Assembly (NCBI GenBank): GCA_003218475.1
Contig: QHNR01000009.1
Span: forward strand, 1-36,888
DNA length: 36,888 bases
Source: Verrucomicrobiota bacterium
GTDB taxonomy: Bacteria; Verrucomicrobiota; Verrucomicrobiia; Chthoniobacterales; UBA10450
Direction of reading: 5' to 3'
Part shown: positions 16,093 through 25,380 of the stretch, piece by piece
Numbering within the stretch: the first letter of the stretch is position 1
How the letters are laid out: each line of letters opens with the position of its first letter
Position numbers and translations under genes: made by a program
The notes under the pieces: model-generated
Databases searched by the model: none
What the model saw: the letters and a program-made list of their open reading frames with translations, nothing else
Told to the model about the DNA's origin: nothing

Positions 16093-17193
16093 TTAGAACA
16101 TCTCCACCGGCGAAACTGGTCGGCTTTGTGCGTCGCGCAGTTTGGCGCGTTCTTCCCCTAAGACATCGACTCGAAGATCGCAGACTTCACGATCGACCTT
16201 TTGAAAAGCACTTTCTGAAAATTCGTCAGGTGGCGTAAGATTCTTCTTGAAGCGCGCCACACTCGCGAGCGCGCGATCGATTTGATCAGCGGGCACCGTG
16301 CCTAGAATCCGTCGCACATTCTCGATCTCGGGAATCCGGTGGCAAAACATAACGAGATCATTTCCTGCCATAACGGCGAGGCGAATTGTATCCTCCAGCG
16401 TGTAGCCGGTGAGGATTGCACCCATATCGAGATCGTCGGTCATAGCCAGGCCGTTAAACCCAAATTCGCCGCGCAGCAGATCGGTGATCACACGGCGCGA
16501 GAGGCTAGCCGGAGTTTTCTCCGTTTCGAAGCATGGATACCAGCCATGACAAATCATCATGCTGTCCACGTCATTTACGAACTGGCGGAAAACGGCCAAC
16601 TCGTTTTGATCCAGTTCTTCGCGGGTGCGATCAATCCGCGGCAATTGGTAATGAGCGTCTGACGTTGCAGCGGAATAACCCGGGAAATGTTTGCCGCAGC
16701 TCGCGATCCCCTGCTCTCTCATCGCTTCGTTGAATGCGCCGGCATTTCGAATGACCTCTTCGACAGTTCTACCGTAGCAACGGCCGCGTAAGGAATTTTC
16801 CGCCTCGTCATTAAATGAAATGTCGAGAACTGGACATAAATCCAAATTGAACCCGAAAAGACGCAGCAAACGCCCTGTAATGTCACCGTGGCGCCTGATC
16901 AAATTTACATTGTCCTTCTTGCGCAGTTGTTGTGCATTTGGCGGTTCGCTGCCGATCCGGCGTAATCGCGAAACGCGACCGCCTTCCTGATCGACGGTAA
17001 TAATCGGTTCGATCTCGCTCACGTCGCGCAAATCGTCGATAAGCTTTCGCAGTTGCGCGGCGTTTTCGAGGTTCCGGCCGAAAAGAATAAACGCTCCTGA
17101 TTGCACCCGCCGAAATAACTGTGCCGTTTTTGCGTCCAGTTCTTTGCCGGGCACACCAGTCATGATCAGTTGACCCACCAAACTGCTCTTCAT
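16093..17193 (-). CDS. nagZ: Glycoside hydrolase family 3, NagZ-like beta-N-acetylhexosaminidase
   Basis: 366 residues from the ATG at 17193 (KSSLVGQLIMTG); a GTG three codons upstream is possible. It is a single-domain GH3 TIM barrel of NagZ size. Visible are TVDQEGGRVSRL, the GKHFPG loop followed by a D-x-H (SDAH), which in NagZ supplies the general acid, and the nucleophile in AMTDDLDMGAI. The loop reads GKHFPGYSAATSDAH, without the usual HG after KHFPG. No signal peptide, so the likely role is cytoplasmic recycling of GlcNAc-anhydroMurNAc peptides. Confidence 0.9.
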   Translation of the reverse strand: MKSSLVGQLIMTGVPGKELDAKTAQLFRRVQSGAFILFGRNLENAAQLRKLIDDLRDVSEIEPIITVDQEGGRVSRLRRIGSEPPNAQQLRKKDNVNLIRRHGDITGRLLRLFGFNLDLCPVLDISFNDEAENSLRGRCYGRTVEEVIRNAGAFNEAMREQGIASCGKHFPGYSAATSDAHYQLPRIDRTREELDQNELAVFRQFVNDVDSMMICHGWYPCFETEKTPASLSRRVITDLLRGEFGFNGLAMTDDLDMGAILTGYTLEDTIRLAVMAGNDLVMFCHRIPEIENVRRILGTVPADQIDRALASVARFKKNLTPPDEFSESAFQKVDREVCDLRVDVLGEERAKLRDAQSRPVSPVEMF

Positions 17194-17233
17194 GGCCGGC
17201 ACATGTTAATGCCCAACGCTCGGTATTCAACGC

Positions 17234-17295
17234 TGTCATTCTGAGCCAAGCGAAGAATCTCAGATCAGAGATGTTTCGCTTCGCTCAACATGACA
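17234..17295. repeat. TGTCATTCTGAG...CAACATGACA element, copy 2
   Basis: 62 bp with inverted ends (TGTCATTCTGAGCCAAGCGAA and TTCGCTTCGCTCAACATGACA). Homologous blocks (GAAGAATCTCAG, AGAGATGTTTCGCT, CTCAACA) occur at 8972-9073. It is flanked by CCAACGCTC / GCGTTGAAC words, also inverted. It fills the divergent nagZ-nadD spacer. Confidence 0.75.
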
Positions 17296-17338
17296 GGATA
17301 GTATTGAATCTTGAGGTATGAGCGGTAAGCGTTGAACA

Positions 17339-17908
17339 TTGAAAAAGATCGGAATTTATGGCGGCACGTTCGATCCGATCCATTATGCACATTTGATCCT
17401 TGCTCGCGACGCTCTCGAGACTCTGGGTCTCGATGACGTAATCTTTGTCCCAGCGGCGATTTCCCCTCTCAAGAAGACCGCTCCCGTTGCGAGCGGCGAA
17501 CTACGATTGGCAATGTTGCGGGCAGCGATTAAAGGCGAGCCGAAGTTTGTGGCGGACGATTGCGAGCTGCGTCGCCCTCCACCTTCCTACACAATAGATA
17601 CGATTGAGAAAGTTCGGCAACGCAACAGGCATACAGCAATCTACTGCTTGATCGGAGAAGATAACGTGCAGACGTTAAGAAAATGGCATCGTTTTGACGA
17701 ACTGGAAAAAATGGTCCATTTCGTTATTCTCGATCGCACCGGTCAGCCACCTACCAGCTCTTATCCGGTCATTGATCGGAAAATCGACATCTCGGCCACG
17801 GAAATAAGAACGAGAGTTGCTTCTGGCCGGTCTATTCGCTATCTCGTACCGCCAGCGGTGGAAGAAATTATCCGTCGCGAGAAACTCTACTTGGAGCAAC
17901 CGAAATAA
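17339..17908 (+). CDS. nadD: Nicotinate-nucleotide adenylyltransferase
   Basis: 189-residue cytosolic enzyme that adenylylates nicotinate mononucleotide in NAD synthesis. It starts at a TTG (17339), giving KKIGIYGGTFDPIHYAHL with the nucleotidyltransferase HxGH-type motif (HYAH); no in-frame ATG is better placed. Other signatures are DVIFVPAAISPLK and the C-terminal ISATEIRTRVASG. The stop overlaps the presumed rsfS start, matching the common nadD-rsfS gene order. Confidence 0.95.
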   Translation: MKKIGIYGGTFDPIHYAHLILARDALETLGLDDVIFVPAAISPLKKTAPVASGELRLAMLRAAIKGEPKFVADDCELRRPPPSYTIDTIEKVRQRNRHTAIYCLIGEDNVQTLRKWHRFDELEKMVHFVILDRTGQPPTSSYPVIDRKIDISATEIRTRVASGRSIRYLVPPAVEEIIRREKLYLEQPK

Positions 17909-18264
17909 TCCCAGAAAACCTAGCAACTACCTGCGCGGAACTCGCCTCGAACAAAAAGGCGGAAAACATCGTCGTGCTGGATATGCGCGGCATCTCGACG
18001 TTTACAGATTTTTTTGTGATTTGCTCCGGCACGTCCGAGCCTCAACTGAAAGCGATCGCAAACGAACTCGAAACGCGGTTGCGAGAGGACCATTCGGTTC
18101 GGCCCGTCGCGGTTGATGGATTTCCCGCCAGCCAATGGATGGTGCTCGATTTCCTGCAAGTGGTTGTCCACATTTTTCACCGAGACAAGCGCGCTTTCTA
18201 CAGCCTCGAAGATTTATGGGGTGACGCGCCGCGAATGCATTGGCAAGCGGCGGCGGCACATTGA
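17905..18264 (+). CDS. rsfS: Ribosomal silencing factor RsfS, apparently with a non-canonical start codon
   Basis: Binds ribosomal protein uL14 and blocks subunit joining in starved cells. The conserved block KKAENIVVLDMRGISTFTDFFVICSGTSE is complete, and the C-terminus has GxxxxxWMVLDF- and YSLEDLWGDAP-type motifs. The track starts at GTG 17974, inside the first conserved strand, losing ~23 residues. The open frame upstream has no ATG, GTG or TTG before the next stop. An AUA (17905) or AUC (17908) overlaps the nadD stop, and a GGAG (17893-17896) lies 8 nt before the AUA. The length from AUA, 119 residues, is normal for RsfS. Function is confident; the start is inferred. Confidence 0.85.
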   Translation: MIPENLATTCAELASNKKAENIVVLDMRGISTFTDFFVICSGTSEPQLKAIANELETRLREDHSVRPVAVDGFPASQWMVLDFLQVVVHIFHRDKRAFYSLEDLWGDAPRMHWQAAAAH

Positions 18265-18358
18265 CTGCCTCCCGCTGACGCGCGGCCAAGTCGATTAAAC
18301 TGGCGCGTTGATCGGGCACGAATCCCGAGCTTCGCGCGGATTTGACGGCCAAACCGAA

Positions 18359-19111
18359 TTACTTCGGCGACGGCGAAGCTTTTGGCGCAGCCGGCGGAGT
18401 CGTTTTCGGCGCACCTTGCGGAGCAGGCGTAGGAGGCGGCTTAGCGTCCAGCAGTTCTACCTCGAAAATCAGAGTCGCATTGGGACCGATCTCCGGACTC
18501 ACGGAGCGTTCGCCATATGCAAGACTCGACGGAACGACCACCTGATATTTTGATCCGACTTTCATCAGCTGAAGCGCTTCCGTCCAGCCTTTGATGACGC
18601 CGTTGACTGGAAAGGTGGCCGGTTGCCCGCGCTTGTACGAACTGTCGAACTCAGTGCCGTCAATCAGGGTGCCGCGATAATTCACCGTCACCATGTCGGT
18701 CGGTTTGGGTTGCGCTCCAGTTCCATCTTTCTCGACTTTGTATTCTAACCCGCTGGCAGTTGTTTTTACTCCCGGTTTCTTTTTGTTCTCTTCGAGGAAC
18801 TTCGCGCCTTCGGTCTTGTTTTTCTCTCCCGCTTGCTTCTGTTTTTGTTCCATATCCTTTTCAAATTGCGCCATAACATCCTTGACTTGGTCTTGTGTTA
18901 GTTGCGGTTTACCAGCAATGGCGTCTTTGATGCCGGCGGCGAGGATGTCGGGATTAATGTCCACCTTCTGCTTGCTCAGATTAAATCCGATATTCATGCC
19001 AATGCTGTAGCTTACCTTGTCCTTCTGATCTTTGAGTTGTGGTGATTTCTCTTGCCCGAACAGTGGCAATGCAAATAAGGATGCGCTGACAATAACAATA
19101 AAATGCTTCAT
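18359..19111 (-). CDS. FKBP-type peptidyl-prolyl isomerase, exported (Mip/FkpA-like)
   Basis: 250 residues. Signal peptide KHFIVIVSASLFALPLFG cut near FGQ. Residues ~25-120 form the helical N-terminal dimerisation domain (VSYSIGMNIGFNLSKQKVD, QFEKDMEQKQKQ). Residues ~130-228 form the FKBP domain (VTVNYRGTLIDGTEFDSS, VIKGWTEALQLMKVGSKY, IPS-like VPSSLAYGE, FEVELLDA). A Pro/Ala/Lys-rich tail follows. It catalyses prolyl isomerisation in the periplasm. Divergent from the lysozyme-like gene. Confidence 0.95.
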   Translation of the reverse strand: MKHFIVIVSASLFALPLFGQEKSPQLKDQKDKVSYSIGMNIGFNLSKQKVDINPDILAAGIKDAIAGKPQLTQDQVKDVMAQFEKDMEQKQKQAGEKNKTEGAKFLEENKKKPGVKTTASGLEYKVEKDGTGAQPKPTDMVTVNYRGTLIDGTEFDSSYKRGQPATFPVNGVIKGWTEALQLMKVGSKYQVVVPSSLAYGERSVSPEIGPNATLIFEVELLDAKPPPTPAPQGAPKTTPPAAPKASPSPK

Positions 19112-19171
19112 AAGATCGTGCTTCCCGCGACGGGTTTAGTTAAATTAATCGCCGCAGAAACCCGCACGCTA

Positions 19172-20014
19172 ATGGATAAATGCCGCTCGTCAAGAAAACA
19201 GCAGCACTGGCTATTTAGACGCCATTATCTTTTGGTCCTATTGCTTATTAGCTGGACGATTGCTCTCTGGCCGCACCCATCCAGCGCAATCACTGTCCCG
19301 CATGCTGACGCGCAGAGGATCGGAAACAAAATCTGGCAAAACGAGTGCAATGGAACCATTTCCGGGCTCACCGCATGGAATCAAGGCGAAGACTTTGCGT
19401 CGCTAGGCATCGGTCATTTCATCTGGTATCCCAAGGGGCGGCGCGGCCCGTTTGAAGAAAGTTTTCCCAAAGTCGTAAGTTTCATATCGAAACGGGGCGC
19501 GAAATTGCCAACATTGCTCTTGCGTGGCGTTGAACAGCCATGTCCGTGGAACTCGCGCGCGGAGTTTTCTCGAGCGCAACACACAGTAGAAATGAACCAA
19601 TTACGCCAGTTTCTCGTCGATACTATCGATCTTCAGGCTGAATTCCTTATTGCCCGGTTGGAGGGGGCGGTGCCTAAAATGCTCGCCGAAGCGGCGCCGG
19701 CCGATCGAGCCAACGTACAGCAGCAGTTCGAGCGGCTGGCGAGAACTCCACATGGGTGCTACGCCCTTGTCGATTATGTAAACTTTAAAGGCGAAGGCGT
19801 TCTCCACACGGAGCGTTATCAAGGTCAGGGGTGGGGCTTGCTGCAGGTCCTCGAAACCATGCACGGTACCTCTGACGCTGCTGCGGTAGATGAATTCTCG
19901 AGTGCGGCGAAAGCGATATTGAACCGACGCGTGCATAACGCTCCGGCCGAACGACGTGAATCACGATGGCTTACGGGTTGGATTCGGCGTGTGAACAGCT
20001 ACAGTGGCGGCTAA
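19172..20014 (+). CDS. Exported lysozyme-like protein
   Basis: About 280 residues from the ATG at 19172; the track's 19103 start would overlap the FKBP start. An N-terminal hydrophobic helix (YLLVLLLISWTIALW...SSA) is a signal peptide or anchor. The mature part begins IGNKIWQNECNGTISGL and contains GEDFASLGIGHFIWYP, resembling the Glu...GxGH arrangement of GH24/phage-lysozyme-like muramidases; that relationship is by motif only. It is followed after two bases by an L,D-transpeptidase gene, supporting a peptidoglycan role. The exact family is not known to me. Confidence 0.75.
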   Translation: MDKCRSSRKQQHWLFRRHYLLVLLLISWTIALWPHPSSAITVPHADAQRIGNKIWQNECNGTISGLTAWNQGEDFASLGIGHFIWYPKGRRGPFEESFPKVVSFISKRGAKLPTLLLRGVEQPCPWNSRAEFSRAQHTVEMNQLRQFLVDTIDLQAEFLIARLEGAVPKMLAEAAPADRANVQQQFERLARTPHGCYALVDYVNFKGEGVLHTERYQGQGWGLLQVLETMHGTSDAAAVDEFSSAAKAILNRRVHNAPAERRESRWLTGWIRRVNSYSGG

Positions 20015-20016
20015 TT

Positions 20017-20640
20017 ATGCGCGCAACAATTCGCATACTGTTTTCGGCGCTTTTACTGGCTGGTATTACCGGTTCAATGAACGGTCAGTTTCGTCTCTTT
20101 GGACCAAGACAACCAAAACCGACGCCACCACCAGTGCGCAAAGCTTCGGAGTACTTTTCCAGACAGGCACCGTTAAAGGTGAACCAATCTTTGCTGAAGC
20201 AGGCGACGCCGGATAACACGCATATCGTCGTTTCGATTCCAAAACAGCGCGCTTCCCTCATGATTGGCGAGCGAATCGTGGCTGACGGTCCAATCTCATC
20301 TGGCAGGCGCGGACACGAATCGCCCATGGGCCATTTGCATGTGCTTGAGAAAGATCCAAATCATCATTCCAATCTCTACGGCGATTTTGTGGATAGTTCA
20401 GGCCGTATCGTCCGCGCGGGTGTCAGCGCCCGCGTCGATTCGGCCCCGAGCGGCACGCATTTCGAGGGCGCGCCGATGAGATGGTTCCTGCGTTTGACAG
20501 AAGAGGGCGTAGGCATGCACGTTGGAATTTTGCCCGGCTATCCCGCTTCGCATGGCTGCATCCGCCAGTCCGCCGATGGCGCAAAATTATTCTACGATTA
20601 CGTGAAAGTCGGCACGATGGTGGACGTGGGTGACTACTAA
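20017..20640 (+). CDS. L,D-transpeptidase (YkuD domain), exported
   Basis: 207 residues from the ATG at 20017, which starts a signal peptide (RATIRILFSALLLAGITGS). The YkuD domain runs from about residue 60 (HIVVSIPKQRASLMIGERIV) to the end, with the catalytic motif HVGILPGYPASHGCIR near 168-183 (His and Cys of the HxxG...SHGCIR signature). It should cross-link or anchor peptidoglycan stems in the periplasm. It starts two bases after the lysozyme-like stop codon, so the two are one operon. Confidence 0.93.
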   Translation: MRATIRILFSALLLAGITGSMNGQFRLFGPRQPKPTPPPVRKASEYFSRQAPLKVNQSLLKQATPDNTHIVVSIPKQRASLMIGERIVADGPISSGRRGHESPMGHLHVLEKDPNHHSNLYGDFVDSSGRIVRAGVSARVDSAPSGTHFEGAPMRWFLRLTEEGVGMHVGILPGYPASHGCIRQSADGAKLFYDYVKVGTMVDVGDY

Positions 20641-20654
20641 CATGACAAGAGCAG

Positions 20655-21893
20655 TTAGGTCGGAGCAAGAATCTTCCGCCGCAAGAGATCGAGCGCGGAT
20701 TGGGCTGCTAGTTGCTTAAAGGTCTCGCGATCAGTTGAGAAAAAGAACTTTTTCGCGATCGTTTCCGACTCGGCTGAAGCCAAACCGACGTAAACAGTTC
20801 CAACTGGTTTTTCCGCCGAACCGCCGGTTGGCCCGGCGATTCCAGTCGTTGCAAGAGCATAGTCGGACCCTGCACAGACGCGGACGTGTTCGGCGAGCGA
20901 GCGCGCGACAGGTTCGCTCACCGCGCCATGCTTCTCAATCAGATTTCGATCGACGTTCAACATGCCAATTTTGGCCCGATTCGCGTAACAAACGTAACCA
21001 GCGACAAAAATCTGCGACGCGCCCGGCACATTCGTAACGCGGTGCGCAATCAACCCGCCCGTGCACGATTCTGCGGTTGCCAATGTTTGATTGCGCTTTG
21101 TGAGCAGTCTGACGACGACTTCCTCCAAGGTTTCATCCGCTGTAGAAAAAATCGAAAATCCCAGTGCTGATCTGATGATGGCCTCGGCCTGTTGAATCGG
21201 TTCCGGTTTTCCTATAGTGCGCAAATCCACTTCTCCGGGACGCGCACAGTAGCCGAGTTCAATCCCTGGAATCGCCAGAACTTTTTCGCCTATCGCTTCT
21301 TCGACACTCGACTCGCCCATCCCAGCGATCTTATAGATCCGTTGTTCGATCGCGGAACTTGGCGCTAAAAAGCGCAAGATCGGAATAACGTATTTCCGAA
21401 ACATCGGCTGAAGCTCGCGCGGCGGCCCCGGCAAAACAAAAAGGTGCGGCGACGAAATGCGCGGGTTGATATTCGCCTTCAGATAAAATCCCGGTGCGCT
21501 TCCGTTTTCATTTGGGAGCACCTGCGCGCCGGACGGAACATCGGCCTGACGGGCAATGCCGGCTGCCCATTTAATTCCGCGCAGTCGAAGTCGTTGGCGC
21601 AGCGACTCCAGCAACTCCGGATGCTGACGCAACTCTAAGCCAAGTAAATCAGCGACGGTCTCCCGCGTGATATCGTCGCTGGTCGGACCAAGGCCACCGG
21701 TGACAAAAAGCATTTCATACCCCGGAAGTAATTCCGCCAACGTGCGTCCAATCGCGTCGGTATCAGGGACCGTGCGCCGCTCTTCGATCCGAAGCCCCAA
21801 CGGAAAAATCTCGCGCGCAATGAACGCAAGATGCGCGTCCTGCACGTCGCCCAGCAAAAGCTCGGTGCCGGTGTTAATAAGGCCAGCGCGCAT
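20655..21893 (-). CDS. cinA: CinA-family protein (molybdopterin-binding domain plus nicotinamide-nucleotide amidase domain)
   Basis: 412 residues from the ATG at 21893 (RAGLINTGTELLLGD); the track start adds six residues with no support. Residues 1-~170 are the MoCF-like domain (FVTGGLGPTSDDITRETVA, LPGPPREL). The C-terminal ~160 residues are the PncC domain (ATAESCTGGLIAHRVTNVPGAS, then TGIAGPTGGS and KPVGTVYVGL). The C domain deamidates NMN to NaMN for pyridine-nucleotide recycling; the N domain of such proteins is linked to ADP-ribose hydrolysis. Convergent with the L,D-transpeptidase. Confidence 0.94.
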   Translation of the reverse strand: MRAGLINTGTELLLGDVQDAHLAFIAREIFPLGLRIEERRTVPDTDAIGRTLAELLPGYEMLFVTGGLGPTSDDITRETVADLLGLELRQHPELLESLRQRLRLRGIKWAAGIARQADVPSGAQVLPNENGSAPGFYLKANINPRISSPHLFVLPGPPRELQPMFRKYVIPILRFLAPSSAIEQRIYKIAGMGESSVEEAIGEKVLAIPGIELGYCARPGEVDLRTIGKPEPIQQAEAIIRSALGFSIFSTADETLEEVVVRLLTKRNQTLATAESCTGGLIAHRVTNVPGASQIFVAGYVCYANRAKIGMLNVDRNLIEKHGAVSEPVARSLAEHVRVCAGSDYALATTGIAGPTGGSAEKPVGTVYVGLASAESETIAKKFFFSTDRETFKQLAAQSALDLLRRKILAPT

Positions 21894-21905
21894 CAGGGAA
21901 CTCAC

Positions 21906-21990
21906 AATCAACGCTCAACGTTCAACGCCCAACACTCAACGCCCAATTGCTTTTGAATTGAACGTTCAGAGTTGAACGTTCGACGTTTGC
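21906..21990. repeat. CAACG heptamer tract with inverted arm upstream of cinA
   Basis: Near-tandem YYCAACG heptamers (CAACGCTCAACGTTCAACG and so on) followed, after TTGCTTTTGAATTG, by the inverted words AACGTTCAG and GTTGAACGTTCG. Similar words flank 17234-17295 and occur near 32540-32575. Non-coding, between clpX and cinA. Confidence 0.65.
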
Positions 21991-21999
21991 CCGCAATTT

Positions 22000-23280
22000 T
22001 TACGCGGCCGTCTTATCCTGTTTCTTGCGAATCAGTGGAAGCTTTCTGCCCTCGACGACCGCACGATTGATTGTGACTTCGGCGATGTCTTCGCGACTCG
22101 GCACATCATACATGATGTCGAGCATGATGCGCTCCAGCATCGATCGCAACGCGCGCGCGCCGGTCCCTTTTGTGACTGCCTGCGCCGCCAGCGCGCGCAA
22201 CGCATCTTTCGTAACAGACAAACGCACGCCTTCCATTGAGAAGAGCTTCGTGTATTGCTTCACCATTGCGTTCTTTGTATCGGTCAGAATCGCGACCATC
22301 TCGTCTTCGGTAAGGGCGTCGAGGGAACTGACCACCGGTAGTCGTCCAATGAATTCGGGAATCATTCCAAAAGCGAGCAAGTCTTCTGGTTCCACGTGGC
22401 GAATAGCTTGCTTTCGCAAAGCTTCTTCCACTTCCAGGGTCGGGCTGCCAAAGCCCATCACCTTTTGGCCGATGCGTTTTTGAATGATTTTGTCGAGCCC
22501 GATAAACGCACCCCCGCAAATGAAAAGAATCTTCTCAGTATTAACCTGGATGTATTCCTGATGCGGATGCTTGCGGCCGCCCTGCGGCGGAACGTTGCAC
22601 ATACTGCCCTCCAAAATTTTCAAAAGCGCCTGCTGTACTCCTTCGCCGGAGACATCCCGCGTGATGCTCACGTTATCGGTTTTGCGGCCGATCTTATCGA
22701 TTTCGTCAATGTAAACGATGCCGATCTCGGCTCGTTTCACATCGTAATCGGCATTTTGGAGCAGTCGCAGAATAATGTTTTCGACGTCTTCGCCGACGTA
22801 CCCGGCTTCGGTCAATGTCGTTGCGTCCGCGATGCAGAACGGCACATCAAGGATCCTGGCCAGTGTCTTGGCCAGCAAAGTTTTGCCGGAACCAGTCGGT
22901 CCGATGAGCAAAATGTTGCTCTTCTCAATTTCAACGTCAGCAAGTGGGTCGGGCTGAAATGCTGCGGATGCATCGGTGGGTGCCGCGGTTTGCAGGACCC
23001 GCTTGTAGTGATTGTGGACTGCCACAGACAACGTCTTCTTAGCGACGTCCTGGCCGATCACATATTGATCAAGGGCACGCCGGATTTCTGCAGGTTTCGG
23101 CACCCGGATGTTGGAGGACTGACGCCGAGCGTCCTCATTGAGCTCCTTATCGAGAATGCTCTTGCAAACGTTGATGCAGCTATCGCAGATATAAACGCCA
23201 GGACCAGCGATCAGCTTGCGTACTTCGGCATGGCTCTTGCCGCAGAAAGAGCACATGGTCAGGTTAGAAGCGCGGGCCAT
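22000..23280 (-). CDS. clpX: ATP-dependent Clp protease ATP-binding subunit ClpX
   Basis: 426-residue AAA+ unfoldase. N-terminal C4 zinc-binding domain [14 protein letters not shown]...CDSCINVC (residues ~12-40), Walker [13 protein letters not shown], Walker [11 protein letters not shown], sensor and pore blocks ([10 protein letters not shown]), and the ClpP-contact IGF-type loop region, here as [12 protein letters not shown]. It recognises and threads substrates into ClpP. Third gene of the tig-clpP-clpX operon, 23 bp after clpP. Confidence 0.98.
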   Translation of the reverse strand: MARASNLTMCSFCGKSHAEVRKLIAGPGVYICDSCINVCKSILDKELNEDARRQSSNIRVPKPAEIRRALDQYVIGQDVAKKTLSVAVHNHYKRVLQTAAPTDASAAFQPDPLADVEIEKSNILLIGPTGSGKTLLAKTLARILDVPFCIADATTLTEAGYVGEDVENIILRLLQNADYDVKRAEIGIVYIDEIDKIGRKTDNVSITRDVSGEGVQQALLKILEGSMCNVPPQGGRKHPHQEYIQVNTEKILFICGGAFIGLDKIIQKRIGQKVMGFGSPTLEVEEALRKQAIRHVEPEDLLAFGMIPEFIGRLPVVSSLDALTEDEMVAILTDTKNAMVKQYTKLFSMEGVRLSVTKDALRALAAQAVTKGTGARALRSMLERIMLDIMYDVPSREDIAEVTINRAVVEGRKLPLIRKKQDKTAA

Positions 23281-23303
23281 ATTGGTTTTTCAAAAAGACG
23301 CTG

Positions 23304-24005
23304 TTAACCCGACACTTTGCGCGGTAATGCCACTTCCGCGATTTCTACCGACCGGTCACCCGATGGCGGCCGCGCGCCGTCCAGCAACTTAATTTCCTTT
23401 CGGGATTTAATCACTTCGTCCACCAAGCCGTATGCCTTCGCCTCTTCTGCGGACATATAATAATCGCGGTCTGAATCGACCCGGACTTGCTCCTCAGATT
23501 TGCCGGTGTGCTGCGCGATGATTCGGATAAGGCGTTTCTTCAGCTTGAACATATAATCAACCTGGCGTTCCACGTCGCTCGCCGCGCCCTGCGCGCCGCC
23601 GGAAACCTGATGGATCATGATGTCGGAATTCGGTAGCGCAAAACGTTTGCCCTTCGTGCCGGAACAAAGAAGGACCGCTGCCATGCTGGCGGCCATTCCG
23701 AGGCAATAGGTTGTCACGTCGCACGTGAGAAACTGCATCGTGTCGTAGACGGCCAGTCCTGCAGTGACCGAACCACCGGGCGAATTGATATAGATGTTGA
23801 TGTCCTTTTTCGAGTCTTCCATTTGCAGGAAGAGCAACTGCGCAATGACGAGATTGGCGATGTGATCGTCCATCGGCGTTCCAATGAAAACGATCCGATC
23901 CTTGAGTAGCCGCGAGTAGATATCGTAGCTGCGCTCGCCACGGCCAGTCTGCTCCACGACCATCGGAACCAGGACCTGCGAGAGATTTTCGCTCGATACA
24001 CTCAT
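23304..24005 (-). CDS. clpP: ATP-dependent Clp protease proteolytic subunit ClpP
   Basis: 233 residues, longer than the usual ~200 because of an extended C-terminus ([20 protein letters not shown]). The catalytic triad is visible: Ser in [11 protein letters not shown], His in [11 protein letters not shown], Asp in [18 protein letters not shown]. The start ATG at 24005 has an AAGGA Shine-Dalgarno 7 nt upstream. It lies between tig and clpX and forms the barrel protease with ClpX. Confidence 0.98.
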   Translation of the reverse strand: MSVSSENLSQVLVPMVVEQTGRGERSYDIYSRLLKDRIVFIGTPMDDHIANLVIAQLLFLQMEDSKKDINIYINSPGGSVTAGLAVYDTMQFLTCDVTTYCLGMAASMAAVLLCSGTKGKRFALPNSDIMIHQVSGGAQGAASDVERQVDYMFKLKKRLIRIIAQHTGKSEEQVRVDSDRDYYMSAEEAKAYGLVDEVIKSRKEIKLLDGARPPSGDRSVEIAEVALPRKVSG

Positions 24006-24031
24006 GATTTTCCTTCTTTAACAGCGGGTTG

Positions 24032-25339
24032 TTACGCTTCTTCGACGCTAACATTCGCCTTCAGGAAATCAAGAGTCTTGCCCAGCAGAATCTGTTCAGC
24101 AATGTCATCCAACGCATCTTTTTGCTGTAACTCCTTGCGCATTTTGTCGGGTGAAATGTCGTAACGTGCCGCCTCCTGCCTGATGCGAACGTCGACATCT
24201 TCTTTCGTTACCTGAATTTTTTCGCGCTCAGCAATGCGATGCAGAATGAAATTTGTCTTCAAGCGGTTGACCGCCAGGCCGGCGGCACCGTCGATCAGCT
24301 CTTTTTCCTTTTGCTTCAGCATCTCATCAGTAACACCGCGCTCGCGATTCCGTTGCACTAGTTCGGCGAGCGCACGCCGCGTCTCATTTTGCAGGAGCGC
24401 CGGAGGCAACTCGAACTGAATATGATCATGCAAATATTTTACGATCTGTGATTCGCTGGCGCGCTCGGCATCATGCTGTTTCGCATGCTCGATATCGTGC
24501 TCGATCATCTGGCGAACATCGGCAAGGGTCTTCCCGGGAACCAGTTTGGCCGCTAAGGCATCATCGACGACTGGTAAAACCTTCTCCTTGATCTCACGCA
24601 AAGTAACCGCGTAATCCGCTTTCTTACCCGCCAATTCTTTGACCGCAAAATCGTCTGGGAAATGGACGATCACGAGGCGCGTCTCGTCGGCCTTTTGTCC
24701 GACTAACTGCTCACAAAATTTCGGCAGAAAATTGTCAACCGCGAGATGCAGCCAGAATTTCTTTCCGCCTTGCAAATTCTTGCTGGCCTGCGGCGCAACT
24801 TCGCTGATCGGCTTGCTATCCACCGAACCTTCAAAATCAAGCACCGCAAAATCGCCCATTTGCAATCCGCGGCCCGGCACATCCACAAAATCAGCTGATT
24901 GATCACGCAAACGCTCCAGCGCCGCGTCGACTTCGGCATCAGAAACTTTTGTATCCGGCGCTTGCACCGGAATGTTCTTGTAATCCGGCAATTCGAATTC
25001 CGGTGCCGTGACCACGGTAGCGCGGAAGCGCATCGATTTGTCCTCGCCGAACTGGACGTCTTCGATGTTCGTCAATGAAGCCACGTGCAACTGCTGCTGT
25101 TCGATTGCTTCGTGATAACCTTTCGAGACGAGTTTTTTGGTGAGCTCCTCCTGAATTTCCTTGCGAAATCTTTTGTCGATGACGGCGCGCGGCGCTTTGC
25201 CGGGCCGATAACCCGGAATCTTGGCGAATCGAGCAAAGCTGATTGCAATGGCGTCCCACTCCTTCGTCACTTCTTCAGGGGGCAATTCAATCTGCAGCTT
25301 CGAGATGAAGCCGGGCTGTTTTTCCACTTCAACCTTCAT
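24032..25339 (-). CDS. tig: Trigger factor
   Basis: 435 residues from the ATG at 25339 (KVEVEKQPGFISKLQIELPPEEV); the track's 25588 start reads through a repeat element and is rejected. Domains in order: N-terminal ribosome-binding domain with the signature motif variant GYRPGKAPRAVID near 45-57, a central FKBP-like PPIase domain (GDFAVLDFEGSV), and a long helical C-terminal chaperone domain. It folds nascent chains at the ribosome exit tunnel. First gene of the tig-clpP-clpX operon. Confidence 0.97.
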   Translation of the reverse strand: MKVEVEKQPGFISKLQIELPPEEVTKEWDAIAISFARFAKIPGYRPGKAPRAVIDKRFRKEIQEELTKKLVSKGYHEAIEQQQLHVASLTNIEDVQFGEDKSMRFRATVVTAPEFELPDYKNIPVQAPDTKVSDAEVDAALERLRDQSADFVDVPGRGLQMGDFAVLDFEGSVDSKPISEVAPQASKNLQGGKKFWLHLAVDNFLPKFCEQLVGQKADETRLVIVHFPDDFAVKELAGKKADYAVTLREIKEKVLPVVDDALAAKLVPGKTLADVRQMIEHDIEHAKQHDAERASESQIVKYLHDHIQFELPPALLQNETRRALAELVQRNRERGVTDEMLKQKEKELIDGAAGLAVNRLKTNFILHRIAEREKIQVTKEDVDVRIRQEAARYDISPDKMRKELQQKDALDDIAEQILLGKTLDFLKANVSVEEA

Positions 25340-25380
25340 TGTGAGACCACTGTAAAGGCGCTGTGTAACTGCGCAAAGTC

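Noticed and set aside
17974-18264. GTG 17974 as the rsfS start
   Set aside because: It would remove the conserved first helix and begin inside the first beta-strand; no Shine-Dalgarno precedes it.
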